Made by a program: the position numbers and the translations under genes
Assembly (NCBI GenBank): GCA_023393155.1
Contig: JAEWML010000130.1
Location: forward strand, 1 to 19,666
Length of the DNA: 19,666 nucleotides
Direction: 5' to 3'
Source of the DNA: Bacillota bacterium
GTDB taxonomy: Bacteria > Bacillota > Clostridia > Oscillospirales > Oscillospiraceae
The notes under the pieces: model-generated
What the model was told of the DNA's origin: nothing
What the model saw: the letters and a program-made list of their open reading frames with translations, nothing else
Database searches by the model: none
Shown here: positions 1 to 6,884 of the stretch, piece by piece
Position numbering within the stretch: the first letter of the stretch is position 1
Layout of the letters: each line of letters begins with the position of its first letter

Positions 1-2
1 TG

Positions 3-275
3 TCCCGCCAGCAGCTCGCGGTGTTTCTCTACCGCTGGGAGCAGCACCGGGGCGGCGGCTTCCAGGGCGCGTGGATGTTCCTGCTGGATTACCCGGACCG
101 GGACAGCGTTTCGGAGTATGCCTATGAGGGCGTTGCATGGTGCGTCACAAACAACGTTCTCTCCGGCCGGTCCGACGGGACGCTGGCGCCGGGCGCCTCC
201 GTGACCCGCGCCGCTGCCTCGGCCATGCTGGAGCGGTATCTTACCTATCAGGCCAATGCCCGCAGCAGCGGTTAA
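3..275 (+). CDS. SLH-domain surface protein, 3' end only
   Basis: This is the C-terminal end of a protein whose start lies before the window; the frame is open from base 3 to a TAA at 273-275. The visible 90 residues hold the end of one S-layer homology domain (SRQQLAVFLYRW, the usual position of the TRAE-like motif) and one complete SLH domain with YAYEGVAWCV, SDGTLAPG and VTRAAASAML. SLH domains bind secondary cell-wall polymers, usually pyruvylated, and hold proteins on the outside of Gram-positive cells. A short Ser/Gly-rich tail of about ten residues follows. What the missing N-terminal part does cannot be said. A second, unrelated SLH protein lies at the other end of the window on the opposite strand. 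Confidence 0.88.
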   Translation, partial: SRQQLAVFLYRWEQHRGGGFQGAWMFLLDYPDRDSVSEYAYEGVAWCVTNNVLSGRSDGTLAPGASVTRAAASAMLERYLTYQANARSSG

Positions 276-295
276 CGCGCCGCATTCCAATTTCA

Positions 296-351
296 AATAG
301 AAACGTCCGCCGGGCGGTCCCTTGGGACCGCGCGGCGGACTTGTTTCTATT
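296..351. terminator. Long hairpin, probable bidirectional terminator after the SLH gene
   Basis: Nested inverted repeats occupy this stretch. The outer arms are AATAGAAAC (296-304) and GTTTCTATT (343-351). Next come GTCCGCCG (305-312) and CGGCGGAC (333-340). The inner arms are GGTCCC and GGGACC around 316-329. The hairpin begins about 20 bases after the SLH stop codon. The 3' arm is T-rich (TTGTTTCTATTG) but has no clean T-run, so termination is likely but not certain. Confidence 0.6.
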
Positions 352-406
352 GTCCGTTAAACACATGGGCAGACAACATATGGGCTGATGGTGAGACGCG
401 CAGCCG

Positions 407-446
407 GAAAAGCGGCGGAACAGTCCCGCAAGCTCGGGCCGCCGCT
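407..446 (-). terminator. Terminator-like hairpin after azlD
   Basis: On the minus strand, just past the azlD stop, AGCGGCGG (pairing 439-446) and CCGCCGCT (411-418) form an 8-bp stem. The loop contains a small CCCG/CGGG hairpin, and TTTTCC follows. It is the best candidate for the end of the murI-to-azlD transcript. The T-run is only four bases, so confidence is moderate. Confidence 0.45.
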
Positions 447-451
447 CCCGC

Positions 452-787
452 TCAGGCGAACACCGTTTGAATCAGCACCATGTAAAGGGCGGTTCCTCCG
501 GCAATGGACAGCAGTACGTTTCCCTTGCGCCAATGGAGCAGGCCCACGGCAAGAATTGCCGCCGCCTCCGGAATCCCGTGGGACGGGGCAAAGAGGGAGA
601 CGTTTCGCAGGCAGTATACCACCAGCAGGCCCATGGCGGCGGCGGGGAGAAGCTTTCCGAGATACTCCACCGTTTTGGGAATTTCTTTCCCCTCCGGCAG
701 CAGAAAAAAGGGAAGCCACCGGGTAAGCTGCGCCCCCACGGCCACGGCCAGAATGAGAATCAGTGTTTGCGGCGCGCTCAGGTGCAC
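452..787 (-). CDS. azlD: AzlD family branched-chain amino acid export subunit
   Basis: A 111-residue, very hydrophobic protein with about four membrane segments. It fits AzlD, the small partner of AzlC; the pair exports branched-chain amino acids and analogues such as azaleucine. Recognisable family features are the N-terminal hydrophobic stretch ending in LTRWLPFFLLP, the GKLLPAAAMGLLVVYCLR stretch and a final helix. The start chosen is GTG at 785-787, because GGAGG lies eight bases upstream and the reading then begins VHLSAPQTLI. Longer in-frame readings would run into azlC-coding DNA. The gene overlaps the end of azlC by 10 bp, the usual arrangement for this pair, which suggests translational coupling. 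Confidence 0.88.
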   Translation of the reverse strand: MHLSAPQTLILILAVAVGAQLTRWLPFFLLPEGKEIPKTVEYLGKLLPAAAMGLLVVYCLRNVSLFAPSHGIPEAAAILAVGLLHWRKGNVLLSIAGGTALYMVLIQTVFA

Positions 788-1488
788 AGCTTTTTCCTCC
801 CTGTCAGAAGTATTGCAACGATTGCAAGCATGGCGGGAATCACCAGGTTGTCCGGCCCGAATGCCAGCAGGCACGCCGCCGTGGCAACTATGCCGATGAG
901 TCCCGCGGCCCGGTTTTCCCTCTTTTTCCACTGTTCCATAAACAGAACCACAAACAGCGCGGTCAGGGCAAAGTCCAGCCCGGCGGTGTCAAAGGGAATG
1001 AAATCCCCCAACAGGCCGCCCAGAGCCGTGCCTCCCACCCAGTATAAATAGTCCAGCAGGGAAATGGAGAGGTAAAAGTACTTTTTGTCCACGCCCTCCG
1101 GCGGCTCCACCGTGGAGACAAGGGAAAACGTTTCGTCGCACAAAACGTAGATAAGCGGAATGCGGACCTTGCCAAGCCCCCGGTATTTTTCCAGCATGAC
1201 AATGCCGTAAAACAGGTGGCGGGCGTTCACCATGAAGGACAACAGCAGCGCCTGAAGGGGGTCGAACACCGTGGCCAGCAGGGAAATTGCCACAAACTGC
1301 ATGCTTCCGCAAAAGGCCACGGCGCTCATGAGGGTGGACCAGAGGGGGCCGTAGCCCTTGGCGTTCATCAAAACGCCGTAGGCAATGCCAAGGAAGAGAA
1401 AGCCGGTCAGAACCGGGATGGTGTGGGGAAAGGCGGCGCGCAGGGCGGGGCCGAGGCGGCGCTCCGTGTTGTTCTGGGACACGTTCAT
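778..1488 (-). CDS. azlC: AzlC family branched-chain amino acid permease
   Basis: A 236-residue membrane protein matching AzlC, the large subunit of the AzlCD amino-acid exporter. The family's signature pieces are visible: AFPHTIPVLTGFLFLGIAYG near residues 19-38, CGSMQFVAISLL near 60-71, and NARHLFYG near 88-95. A basic tail ends the protein. Length is normal for the family. An AGGGGA ribosome site precedes the ATG by about eight bases and overlaps the end of the upstream small membrane-protein gene, whose stop is only four bases away. It therefore looks co-translated with both its neighbours. The substrate is inferred from family membership and not from anything specific in the sequence. 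Confidence 0.92.
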   Translation of the reverse strand: MNVSQNNTERRLGPALRAAFPHTIPVLTGFLFLGIAYGVLMNAKGYGPLWSTLMSAVAFCGSMQFVAISLLATVFDPLQALLLSFMVNARHLFYGIVMLEKYRGLGKVRIPLIYVLCDETFSLVSTVEPPEGVDKKYFYLSISLLDYLYWVGGTALGGLLGDFIPFDTAGLDFALTALFVVLFMEQWKKRENRAAGLIGIVATAACLLAFGPDNLVIPAMLAIVAILLTGRKKLCT

Positions 1489-1492
1489 GAAT

Positions 1493-1783
1493 TTAAGTCC
1501 CCTGTTCCTGTTCCTGTTCCGCCCGCAGCCGATCCAGCTTTTTGTTGCGGAAGTAAAGGAGAACGTCGGTTCCCACCATCAGGAAATTCAGAACATACAG
1601 GTAAAACACCCAGTCAAACCGCACCAGGACCTTATTCATCATTCCGCAGACATAGCCGATCTCGACAATGATGAGGAAAAACAGGCTCTTGCCCACGGCG
1701 GAGCGGGTCACCCAGGATTTGCGGATGTTTACCGGCCACGACAGGCCAAAGCAAACCAGCATCAGCGCTTCAAAAATACTCAT
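1493..1783 (-). CDS. Small PQ-loop-like membrane protein, function unknown
   Basis: A 96-residue protein with three predicted membrane segments (about residues 5-16, 32-50 and 58-78). The first segment contains WPVNIRKSW and is followed by GKSLFF and IGYVCGMMNK. This half-sized pattern (Pro in the first helix, basic turn, Gly-Lys-Ser, then Gly-Tyr in the next helix) recalls single-repeat PQ-loop/SemiSWEET proteins. The likeness is by eye and the classic PQ pair is absent. The tail is charged and Glu/Gln-rich (LRAEQEQEQGT). AGAGGGA lies seven bases before the ATG. The gene sits 4 bp upstream of azlC, so it may work with, or share a substrate class with, the AzlCD exporter. Small solute transporter or accessory subunit is an inference. 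Confidence 0.75.
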   Translation of the reverse strand: MSIFEALMLVCFGLSWPVNIRKSWVTRSAVGKSLFFLIIVEIGYVCGMMNKVLVRFDWVFYLYVLNFLMVGTDVLLYFRNKKLDRLRAEQEQEQGT

Positions 1784-1809
1784 GAAAGCTTCCCTCTTTT
1801 TCTTGAAAT

Positions 1810-1843
1810 AAAGTCCGCGTCCGATGGGCGTGGGCGGGACTTT
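1810..1843 (-). terminator. Weak hairpin between argS and the small membrane-protein gene
   Basis: AAAGTCC and GGACTTT, with three more pairs across a one-base bulge, bracket about 15 bases in the 69-bp gap after argS. No T-run follows on the minus strand. It may be an attenuating or RNA-processing hairpin inside the operon and not a true terminator. Confidence 0.3.
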
Positions 1844-1852
1844 GCCGCCGTT

Positions 1853-3598
1853 TTACATTTTCTCCGGCGCGTCCACACCGAGAAGCTTCAGCCCGCTTCG
1901 CAGGACCGCGCGGGCGCAGTCCGCCAGCTTCAGCCGCGCCTGCGCCAGCTCCGGGGCCTCGCCCTTGATGCGGCAGGCGGTGTAGAACCTGTGGAAGCAG
2001 GCCGCCAGCTCTTGCAAATACCGGTTAATGAAGGAGGGGTCATAGTCTCTGGCGGAAAGACGGACGATTTCACAGAACTGGGCCAACTGCTTGATCAGGG
2101 CCTGCTCCGCTTCTCCGCTCACCTGCGCCATGTCCACGTCCGCAGCGGCGGGGACGCGCAGCCCCTCATCCTCCATGGCCCGCAGCAGCGAGCAGATGCG
2201 GGCATGGGCGTATTCCACGTAGTACAGGGGGTTTTCGCTGTCCTCCCGCACGGCAAGCCCCAGATCAAATTCCATCTGGGTATCCGGCTTGGCGTTGAAA
2301 AACCATCTTGCCGCGTCCACGGGCACCTCGTCCAGCAGATCGCACAGGGAGATAGCCTTGCCCGTGCGCTTGCTCATGCGCACGGCTTCACCGTCCCGCA
2401 GGAGCTTCACAAGCTGCATCAGCACAATGTCCAGCCGGTTCGCGCCGTCCAGATCCAGCGCGTCCAGCGCGCCCTTGAGACGGGCCACGTGGCCGTGGTG
2501 GTCCGCGCCCCAGATGTTGATGACCTTGTCAAAGCCGCGGACGGCCAGCTTGTTGCGGTGATAGGCGATGTCGGCCGCAAAATAGGTGTAAAACCCGTTG
2601 GCCCGGCGCAGCACGTCGTCCTTCAGCTCCAGCTTTTCAATGTCCGCGTCCTTTTTTCCCTCCCGGCGGAGGTTTTCGGCCATAATTTCGGCGGTTTTCA
2701 GCCACAGGGCCCCGTCTTTTTCATAGGTGAAGCCCGCCTCGCGCAGCTTGTCCACCGTCTCGGCAACATACCCGGACTCGTGGAGGGCGGACTCGTAAAA
2801 CCAGGTGTCGTACTGAATCTTATACCGGGCCAGATCGGACTTCATCTTGGGCAGGTTTACGCTCAGCCCAAACTCTGCCAGCGCGTTCCGCCGTTCTTCC
2901 GCGTCCGCGTCCGCCAGCGCGTCTCCATGGGACCCGCGGTAGGCTTCCGCCAAATCCCGAATGTCCTCGCCCTGATACCCGTCCTCCGGGAAAGGGACCG
3001 CGTCCTCGCCCCGGATGAGCTGGAGGTAGCGGGCCTCAATGGACTGGGCAAATTTTTCAATCTGGTGCCCCGCGTCGTTGACGTAGAACTCCCGGGACAC
3101 CTCCGCCCCGCAGAAGGAGAGGACGGAGGCCAGTGTATCTCCCAGCACGCCGCCCCGGGCGTTGCCCATGTGCATGGGGCCGGTGGGGTTGGCGGAGACG
3201 AATTCCACCATGATTTTCCGGCCTGCCAGATCGTCGTTCTGGCCGTACCGCTCCCCCCCGCTCTCCACGGCACGAAGCACGTCGCCAAACCACGCCTGCC
3301 CCAGATGAAAGTTCAAAAAGCCGGGGCCGGCAATTTCGGCGGAGTCAAAATAGCTGCCCTCCAGCGCCAGGCGCTCCAGCAGCGCCTGCGCAATGGCACG
3401 GGGCGGCTGGCGCAGGGCCTTGGACGCGGCCAGCGCGAAGGTGGTGGTAAAGTCGCCGTTTTTTGTGTCCTTGGGAATTTCCACAGGGACGGAGGCAATC
3501 TCCGCCTCGGGAAGGGTCCCGTCGGAAACGGCGGCGCGATAGGCGCTTCTGGTCAGCTCCGCCGCCTGGTCCTTTGCTTTTTGAATCATATGCAGCAT
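1853..3598 (-). CDS. argS: Arginyl-tRNA synthetase
   Basis: A 581-residue class I aminoacyl-tRNA synthetase that charges tRNA-Arg in the cytoplasm. The order of parts is normal for ArgS. The N-terminal tRNA-binding domain spans about residues 1-105. The HIGH-type motif HMGN is at 143-146 inside SANPTGPMHMGNARGG. The catalytic core contains WGADHHGHVARLKG near 363-376. The KMSKS equivalent is MSKRT at 408-412. The C-terminal DALR anticodon-binding domain starts around YYVEYAHARI (459) and runs to the end. An extra stretch of about 18 residues near 305-332 (MAENLRREGKKD and following) precedes YTYFAADIAYH, as in related Clostridia. GAGGG lies seven bases before the first ATG. It is flanked upstream by a DUF1934 gene, the same neighbourhood as ywiB-argS in Bacillus. 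Confidence 0.97.
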   Translation of the reverse strand: MLHMIQKAKDQAAELTRSAYRAAVSDGTLPEAEIASVPVEIPKDTKNGDFTTTFALAASKALRQPPRAIAQALLERLALEGSYFDSAEIAGPGFLNFHLGQAWFGDVLRAVESGGERYGQNDDLAGRKIMVEFVSANPTGPMHMGNARGGVLGDTLASVLSFCGAEVSREFYVNDAGHQIEKFAQSIEARYLQLIRGEDAVPFPEDGYQGEDIRDLAEAYRGSHGDALADADAEERRNALAEFGLSVNLPKMKSDLARYKIQYDTWFYESALHESGYVAETVDKLREAGFTYEKDGALWLKTAEIMAENLRREGKKDADIEKLELKDDVLRRANGFYTYFAADIAYHRNKLAVRGFDKVINIWGADHHGHVARLKGALDALDLDGANRLDIVLMQLVKLLRDGEAVRMSKRTGKAISLCDLLDEVPVDAARWFFNAKPDTQMEFDLGLAVREDSENPLYYVEYAHARICSLLRAMEDEGLRVPAAADVDMAQVSGEAEQALIKQLAQFCEIVRLSARDYDPSFINRYLQELAACFHRFYTACRIKGEAPELAQARLKLADCARAVLRSGLKLLGVDAPEKM

Positions 3599-3648
3599 GG
3601 TATATCCCTCGTTTTCATTGGTGTGGTGACGGCAGGGGCGTTCCCCCG

Positions 3649-4113
3649 TCAGCTTTTGGGCCGCACGCGGATTTTAAACGCGTTTTTTCCCGTGGCGGTG
3701 TGGTCCACCGCGATGGAATATCGGATTTCAAGAAGGCCGCCCCGCTCCGTCAGGCTGTGGCGCAGGAAGCTGGTTAAAATGTCCACGCTCAGCTCCCCCA
3801 TGGGCGTTTCATACAGCGACGTGTGCTGCCGCCCCTCCTCGAAGATCATCTGGGAGTTCACCTTGCCCGCCCGGGTCAGCAAAACTTTTTCCCCCCGCAG
3901 CTCAAAGGTGGTGACGGTGCCCTCCATCCCGGTGAGGGCGCTTTCCTCATAACGCAGCAGCAGCCCGTCCGGGAGCGGGCGCAGCGTCCCCTCGGTGGTC
4001 AGCTCCGTGCCGTCGGGGTCGCAGCCGTCAAAATACTGCTCACCCCGCACGGAGATAATCACGGGAAGGGGCGGGCTTTCAGTATCGGTCGATATCAATT
4101 TGATTGGCTCCAT
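3649..4113 (-). CDS. DUF1934 (YwiB-like) beta-barrel protein
   Basis: A 154-residue protein of the DUF1934/YwiB family, small calycin-like beta-barrels of unknown function. Near the N-terminus it has the family pattern PVIISVRGEQYFDGCDPDG. After that come alternating strands with LLLRYEESALTGMEGT, VLLTRAGKVNSQMIFEEGR and a C-terminal GLLEIRYSIAV. The start at 4113 (ATG, MEPIKLIS) places the gene 35 bp inside the end of murI. A longer in-frame start at 4179 would overlap murI by about 100 bp and adds non-conserved residues, so it is less likely. The position just upstream of argS is the same as in Bacillus. No catalytic residues are obvious; a ligand-binding role is only a guess from the fold. 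Confidence 0.85.
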   Translation of the reverse strand: MEPIKLISTDTESPPLPVIISVRGEQYFDGCDPDGTELTTEGTLRPLPDGLLLRYEESALTGMEGTVTTFELRGEKVLLTRAGKVNSQMIFEEGRQHTSLYETPMGELSVDILTSFLRHSLTERGGLLEIRYSIAVDHTATGKNAFKIRVRPKS

Positions 4114-4894
4114 GGCGCAAATCCTCCCGCAGGAACCAGGAGGCGGTTTCCTCGAAGCTCTCCACCCGGTCGCTGACATAATATGTGGCGTCGCCGTGAC
4201 GTTTCTCGCTGTTCAGCAGCTCTTCCGCCTTCAGCAAGCGCTTGAGCTCAAAGGCCGACTCCTCCCCGGCGGACACCAGCTCCACCTCCGGCCCCATCAC
4301 TCCGCCGATGATCTCCTCCAGCAGGGGATAGTGGGTGCAGCCCAGGATCAAGGTGTCCACGCCCGTCTCGCGCATGGGCGCAAGATACTCCCGGGCCACG
4401 GTTTCAATCACCGCGTCTCCCTTGTGGAAGCGTCCGTTTTCAACCAGCGGGACAAACAGGGGACAGGCTTTGGAAAACACCTGAATCTCTCCGTCCAGCT
4501 CCGCAAGGGTCTTTGTGTACGCCCCCGCCCGGACGCTGGCCTGCGTGGCAATCATGCCAACCCGCTTGTTTTTTGTCACCGCTGCGGCCCGTCGGCAGGT
4601 GGGCTCCACCACGCCCACCATGGGCAAATCGTTTTCCGCCCGCAGCGCGGGCAGGGAGGTGGTGGACACGGTGCCGCAGGCAATCAAAATCGCCTTGAGG
4701 TCAAAGGAGCGCAGGAACCGCACGTCCTGCCGCGCGTATTTCAAAATCGTCTCCCGGGACCGGCCCCCGTAAGGGACGCGGGAGGTGTCTCCAAAGTAAA
4801 TCAGGTCCTCCTCGGGCAAAATCTCCCGCAGGGAGCGGATGGCGGTCAGCCCGCCAAGGCCGGAGTCGAACACGCCGATGGGTCGCTTATCCAT
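4079..4894 (-). CDS. murI: Glutamate racemase
   Basis: A 271-residue enzyme that makes D-glutamate for peptidoglycan. It shows the DSGLGG motif at residues 10-15, YFGDTSRVPYG at 33-43, the first catalytic Cys at 73 (ACGTVST) and the second at 186 (GCTHYPLL). The usual ACNTA box reads ACGTV here; both catalytic cysteines are kept, so the enzyme is probably active. The ATG at 4894 is chosen because GGAGG sits eight bases upstream and the reading begins directly with MDKRPIGVFDSG; the frame is open further upstream but without a ribosome site. It is the first gene of the leftward operon and overlaps the next gene by 35 bp. The promoter is at 4959-4987. Confidence 0.95.
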   Translation of the reverse strand: MDKRPIGVFDSGLGGLTAIRSLREILPEEDLIYFGDTSRVPYGGRSRETILKYARQDVRFLRSFDLKAILIACGTVSTTSLPALRAENDLPMVGVVEPTCRRAAAVTKNKRVGMIATQASVRAGAYTKTLAELDGEIQVFSKACPLFVPLVENGRFHKGDAVIETVAREYLAPMRETGVDTLILGCTHYPLLEEIIGGVMGPEVELVSAGEESAFELKRLLKAEELLNSEKRHGDATYYVSDRVESFEETASWFLREDLRHGANQIDIDRY

Positions 4895-4958
4895 GCAAAG
4901 TGCCTCCATATCTGTGGCTGAAAGGGCCATATTCCTATCATATAGCCCCAACTTGACC

Positions 4959-4987
4959 ATTATACTATGTATATGAACCCCGGGCAA
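4959..4987 (-). promoter_or_regulatory. Sigma-A promoter of the murI operon
   Basis: On the minus strand, TTGCCC (4982-4987) and a perfect TATAAT (4959-4964) are separated by exactly 17 bases. Transcription would start near 4952, giving a leader of about 58 bases before the murI ATG. Confidence 0.75.
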
Positions 4988-5021
4988 GACAGATTTTAGG
5001 CTTTTTTCCCGGTTTTTGATG

Positions 5022-5050
5022 TGGAATTTCCAAATGGAATTTGGTATAAT
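5022..5050 (+). promoter_or_regulatory. Extended -10 promoter for the gene at 5104, with operator-like repeat
   Basis: A perfect TATAAT (5045-5050) is preceded by TGG, making an extended -10 (TGnTATAAT). The -35 at the correct 17-base spacing is weak (TGGAAT, 5022-5027). A perfect inverted repeat, CCAAAT-GGA-ATTTGG (5030-5044), fills the spacer and abuts the -10. The 9-mers GGAATTTCC and GGAATTTGG also repeat directly 13 bases apart. Both features suggest a regulator-binding site. The promoter is divergent from that of murI. Confidence 0.65.
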
Positions 5051-5103
5051 GCTGAAAGCATTGGCCTTAGGGCCGAAAAAACCGGATGAGGGAGGTGTTT
5101 GCC

Positions 5104-5517
5104 GTGAAGATCGAGCTGACGGAGCAGCAGTACCGCTATCTGCTGGATCTGGTGTACATGGGAAATTGGGTGATGAACTCCGCCCGTGAGGACGACCGCA
5201 TTGCGGAATACGACAAGGTGGAGAGTCTGATTTTCTCCCACTGCCCCGCCCACGGAATGCATAAGCTGGTGGAGCATCTGGACGGGGAGATTATCCCCTC
5301 CCGCGCGTTTGCCGACGGTGGAATCCACGAGGCCATCGCAGATTACGAGGACGTGGTATTCTATGAGATTCTGGCGGAGGAGCTGGCCCTGCGGGACATG
5401 GACGGAGAGCCTATGACCAGGGAGAATTACAACGAGCTGATGGAGCGCATCGATACCTATATGGACGAGTTTGAAGAGCACGGGACGGACCACGTGAACG
5501 TGGAGCTGGACGAGTAA
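5104..5517 (+). CDS. Conserved hypothetical acidic protein
   Basis: A 137-residue, strongly acidic, soluble protein with no membrane segment or signal peptide. It appears mostly helical. Notable stretches are YRYLLDLVYMGNWVMNS (residues 10-26), an acidic middle with DRIAEYDKVESLIFSHC, GGIHEAIADYED and a run of acidic residues at the C-terminus. I do not recognise a named domain; the style resembles small uncharacterised proteins of Clostridia. GTG at 5104 is chosen over ATG at 5086 because GGGAGG lies about eight bases before the GTG and nothing suitable precedes the ATG. It is followed 66 bp later by the DUF362 gene on the same strand, so the two may be co-transcribed. Confidence 0.8.
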   Translation: MKIELTEQQYRYLLDLVYMGNWVMNSAREDDRIAEYDKVESLIFSHCPAHGMHKLVEHLDGEIIPSRAFADGGIHEAIADYEDVVFYEILAEELALRDMDGEPMTRENYNELMERIDTYMDEFEEHGTDHVNVELDE

Positions 5518-5583
5518 GCAGATGCACATTCAGGAATAGAACGAAGAAAGAGCAGGAAGAGAAAACAGGGAGGAAAACTTAAA

Positions 5584-6702
5584 ATGACAGGAAAGGCAAA
5601 GGTCTATTTTGCGGATTTCCGGGCCCCAAGCTGGCGGGAGAACCTGCCACAGAAGCTGGCGCGGCTGATGATGACCGCCGGCTTCGGCGACATCAACATG
5701 GAGGGGAAATACGCGGCGATCAAAATGCACTTCGGCGAGCCGGGGAATTTGGCGTATCTCCGGCCAAACTGGGCCAAGGTCGTGGCGGACCTTGTGAAGT
5801 CCCAGGGCGGAAGACCCTATCTGACGGATTGCAACACACTGTATGTCGGCGGGCGGAAAAACGCGCTGGACCACATTGAGTCGGCCTATGTAAACGGCTT
5901 TTCCCCGTTTTCCACCGGCTGCCACATCCTGATTGGAGACGGGCTGAAGGGCACCGACGAGGTGCTGGTGCCGGTGGTGGGCGGCGAATACGTGAAGGAG
6001 GCCAAAATCGGACGGGCGGTGATGGACGCGGACGTGTTCATCTCCTTGACCCACTTCAAGGGCCACGAACAGACCGGCATGGGCGGCACGCTGAAGAACA
6101 TCGGCATGGGCTGTGGCTCCCGGGCGGGAAAAATGGAGATGCACAGCTCCGGAACGCCCTATGTCAAGCAGAAGCGGTGCATCGGCTGCGGCGCCTGCGT
6201 GAAAATCTGCGCCCACGACGCGCCCTCTATCACCGACGGCAAGGCGTCCATCGACCCGGACAAATGCGTTGGCTGCGGCCGGTGTTTGGGGGTCTGCCCC
6301 AAGGACGCGATTGTTGCCGCCAACGACGAGGCCCCGGCCATCCTGAACAGAAAAATCGCGGAGTATACCAAGGCGGTGGTGGACGGGCGGCCCTGCTTCC
6401 ATGTGTCGTTGGTGCTGGACATCTCGCCCAACTGCGACTGCCATGGAGAAAACGACGCGCCCATCGCCCCGGACGTGGGCATGTTTGCCTCCTTTGACCC
6501 GGTGGCGCTGGATCAAGCCTGCGCCGACGCGGTGAACGCACAGCCGGTGATGGCGGGCTCCGCCCTGTCTGACGGGGCGTGGGACTGCAATTGCGGGGAC
6601 CACTTCGTCGCCCTCCACCCCGACACCGACTGGCGGGTGTGTCTGGAGCACGGGGAGAAGCTGGGCCTTGGAACCCGGGAATACGAGCTGATTAAGATTT
6701 AA
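5584..6702 (+). CDS. DUF362 domain protein with two [4Fe-4S] ferredoxin motifs
   Basis: A 372-residue cytoplasmic protein. Residues 1-190 and about 260-340 form the DUF362 part, with KMHFGEPGN near 47-55, HFKGHEQTGMGGTLKNIGMG near 157-176 and a late SFDPVALDQACAD. A bacterial ferredoxin insert lies between them. Its first cluster ligands are C199, C202, C205 and C209 (CIGCGACVKIC), and the second are C228, C231, C234 and C238 (CVGCGRCLGVC). Such proteins probably handle electrons or a redox cofactor in anaerobes, but the DUF362 reaction is unknown. GGGAGG lies about ten bases before the ATG. A strong hairpin terminator follows. It is often annotated as an 'iron-sulfur cluster protein' with no assigned role. 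Confidence 0.9.
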   Translation: MTGKAKVYFADFRAPSWRENLPQKLARLMMTAGFGDINMEGKYAAIKMHFGEPGNLAYLRPNWAKVVADLVKSQGGRPYLTDCNTLYVGGRKNALDHIESAYVNGFSPFSTGCHILIGDGLKGTDEVLVPVVGGEYVKEAKIGRAVMDADVFISLTHFKGHEQTGMGGTLKNIGMGCGSRAGKMEMHSSGTPYVKQKRCIGCGACVKICAHDAPSITDGKASIDPDKCVGCGRCLGVCPKDAIVAANDEAPAILNRKIAEYTKAVVDGRPCFHVSLVLDISPNCDCHGENDAPIAPDVGMFASFDPVALDQACADAVNAQPVMAGSALSDGAWDCNCGDHFVALHPDTDWRVCLEHGEKLGLGTREYELIKI

Positions 6703-6710
6703 GAATAAAG

Positions 6711-6748
6711 GCGCGGGCTTCGGAATTCTCCGAAGCCCGCTGGTTTTA
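6711..6748. terminator. Bidirectional terminator between DUF362 gene and HD-nucleotidase gene
   Basis: A perfect 11-bp stem, GCGGGCTTCGG (6713-6723) and CCGAAGCCCGC (6730-6740), encloses a six-base loop. It is followed by TGGTTTTAT on the plus strand and by GCCTTTATTCTT on the minus strand. It lies between convergent genes, so it can serve both. Confidence 0.82.
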
Positions 6749-6821
6749 TATTCGGGAAAAGCTTTGCCGGGGCGGAGAGGCCCTTATCAAACCTGCACCG
6801 GGGCCGTTTTAAACGCCCGCC

Positions 6822-6884
6822 CTATTTTAGCTGGTCCAGCGTCAGGGAGAAGCTGTCCATAAAGGTTTCAAGAAAATAGTCCAC
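6822..6884 (-). pseudogene. C-terminal remnant of the YfbR-like gene beyond the in-frame TAG
   Basis: This is 20 sense codons plus a second TAG (6822-6824), in the same frame as the nucleotidase and directly after its stop. The encoded residues start VDYFLETF and end LTLDQLK, matching the position and pattern of the conserved YfbR C-terminal helix. Without read-through they would not be translated. Confidence 0.7.

Noticed and set aside
1385..3952. An 855-codon open frame on the plus strand opposite argS and its neighbours
   Set aside because: It is antisense to clearly conserved ArgS, DUF1934 and membrane-protein frames. The product is His/Gln/Val-rich with no domain, as expected from GC-rich antisense frames.
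6773..6815. GGCCCT...GGGGCC hairpin followed by GTTTTAAA as a second terminator
   Set aside because: Short stem with a wobble pair; the perfect hairpin at 6713-6740 is a much better terminator.
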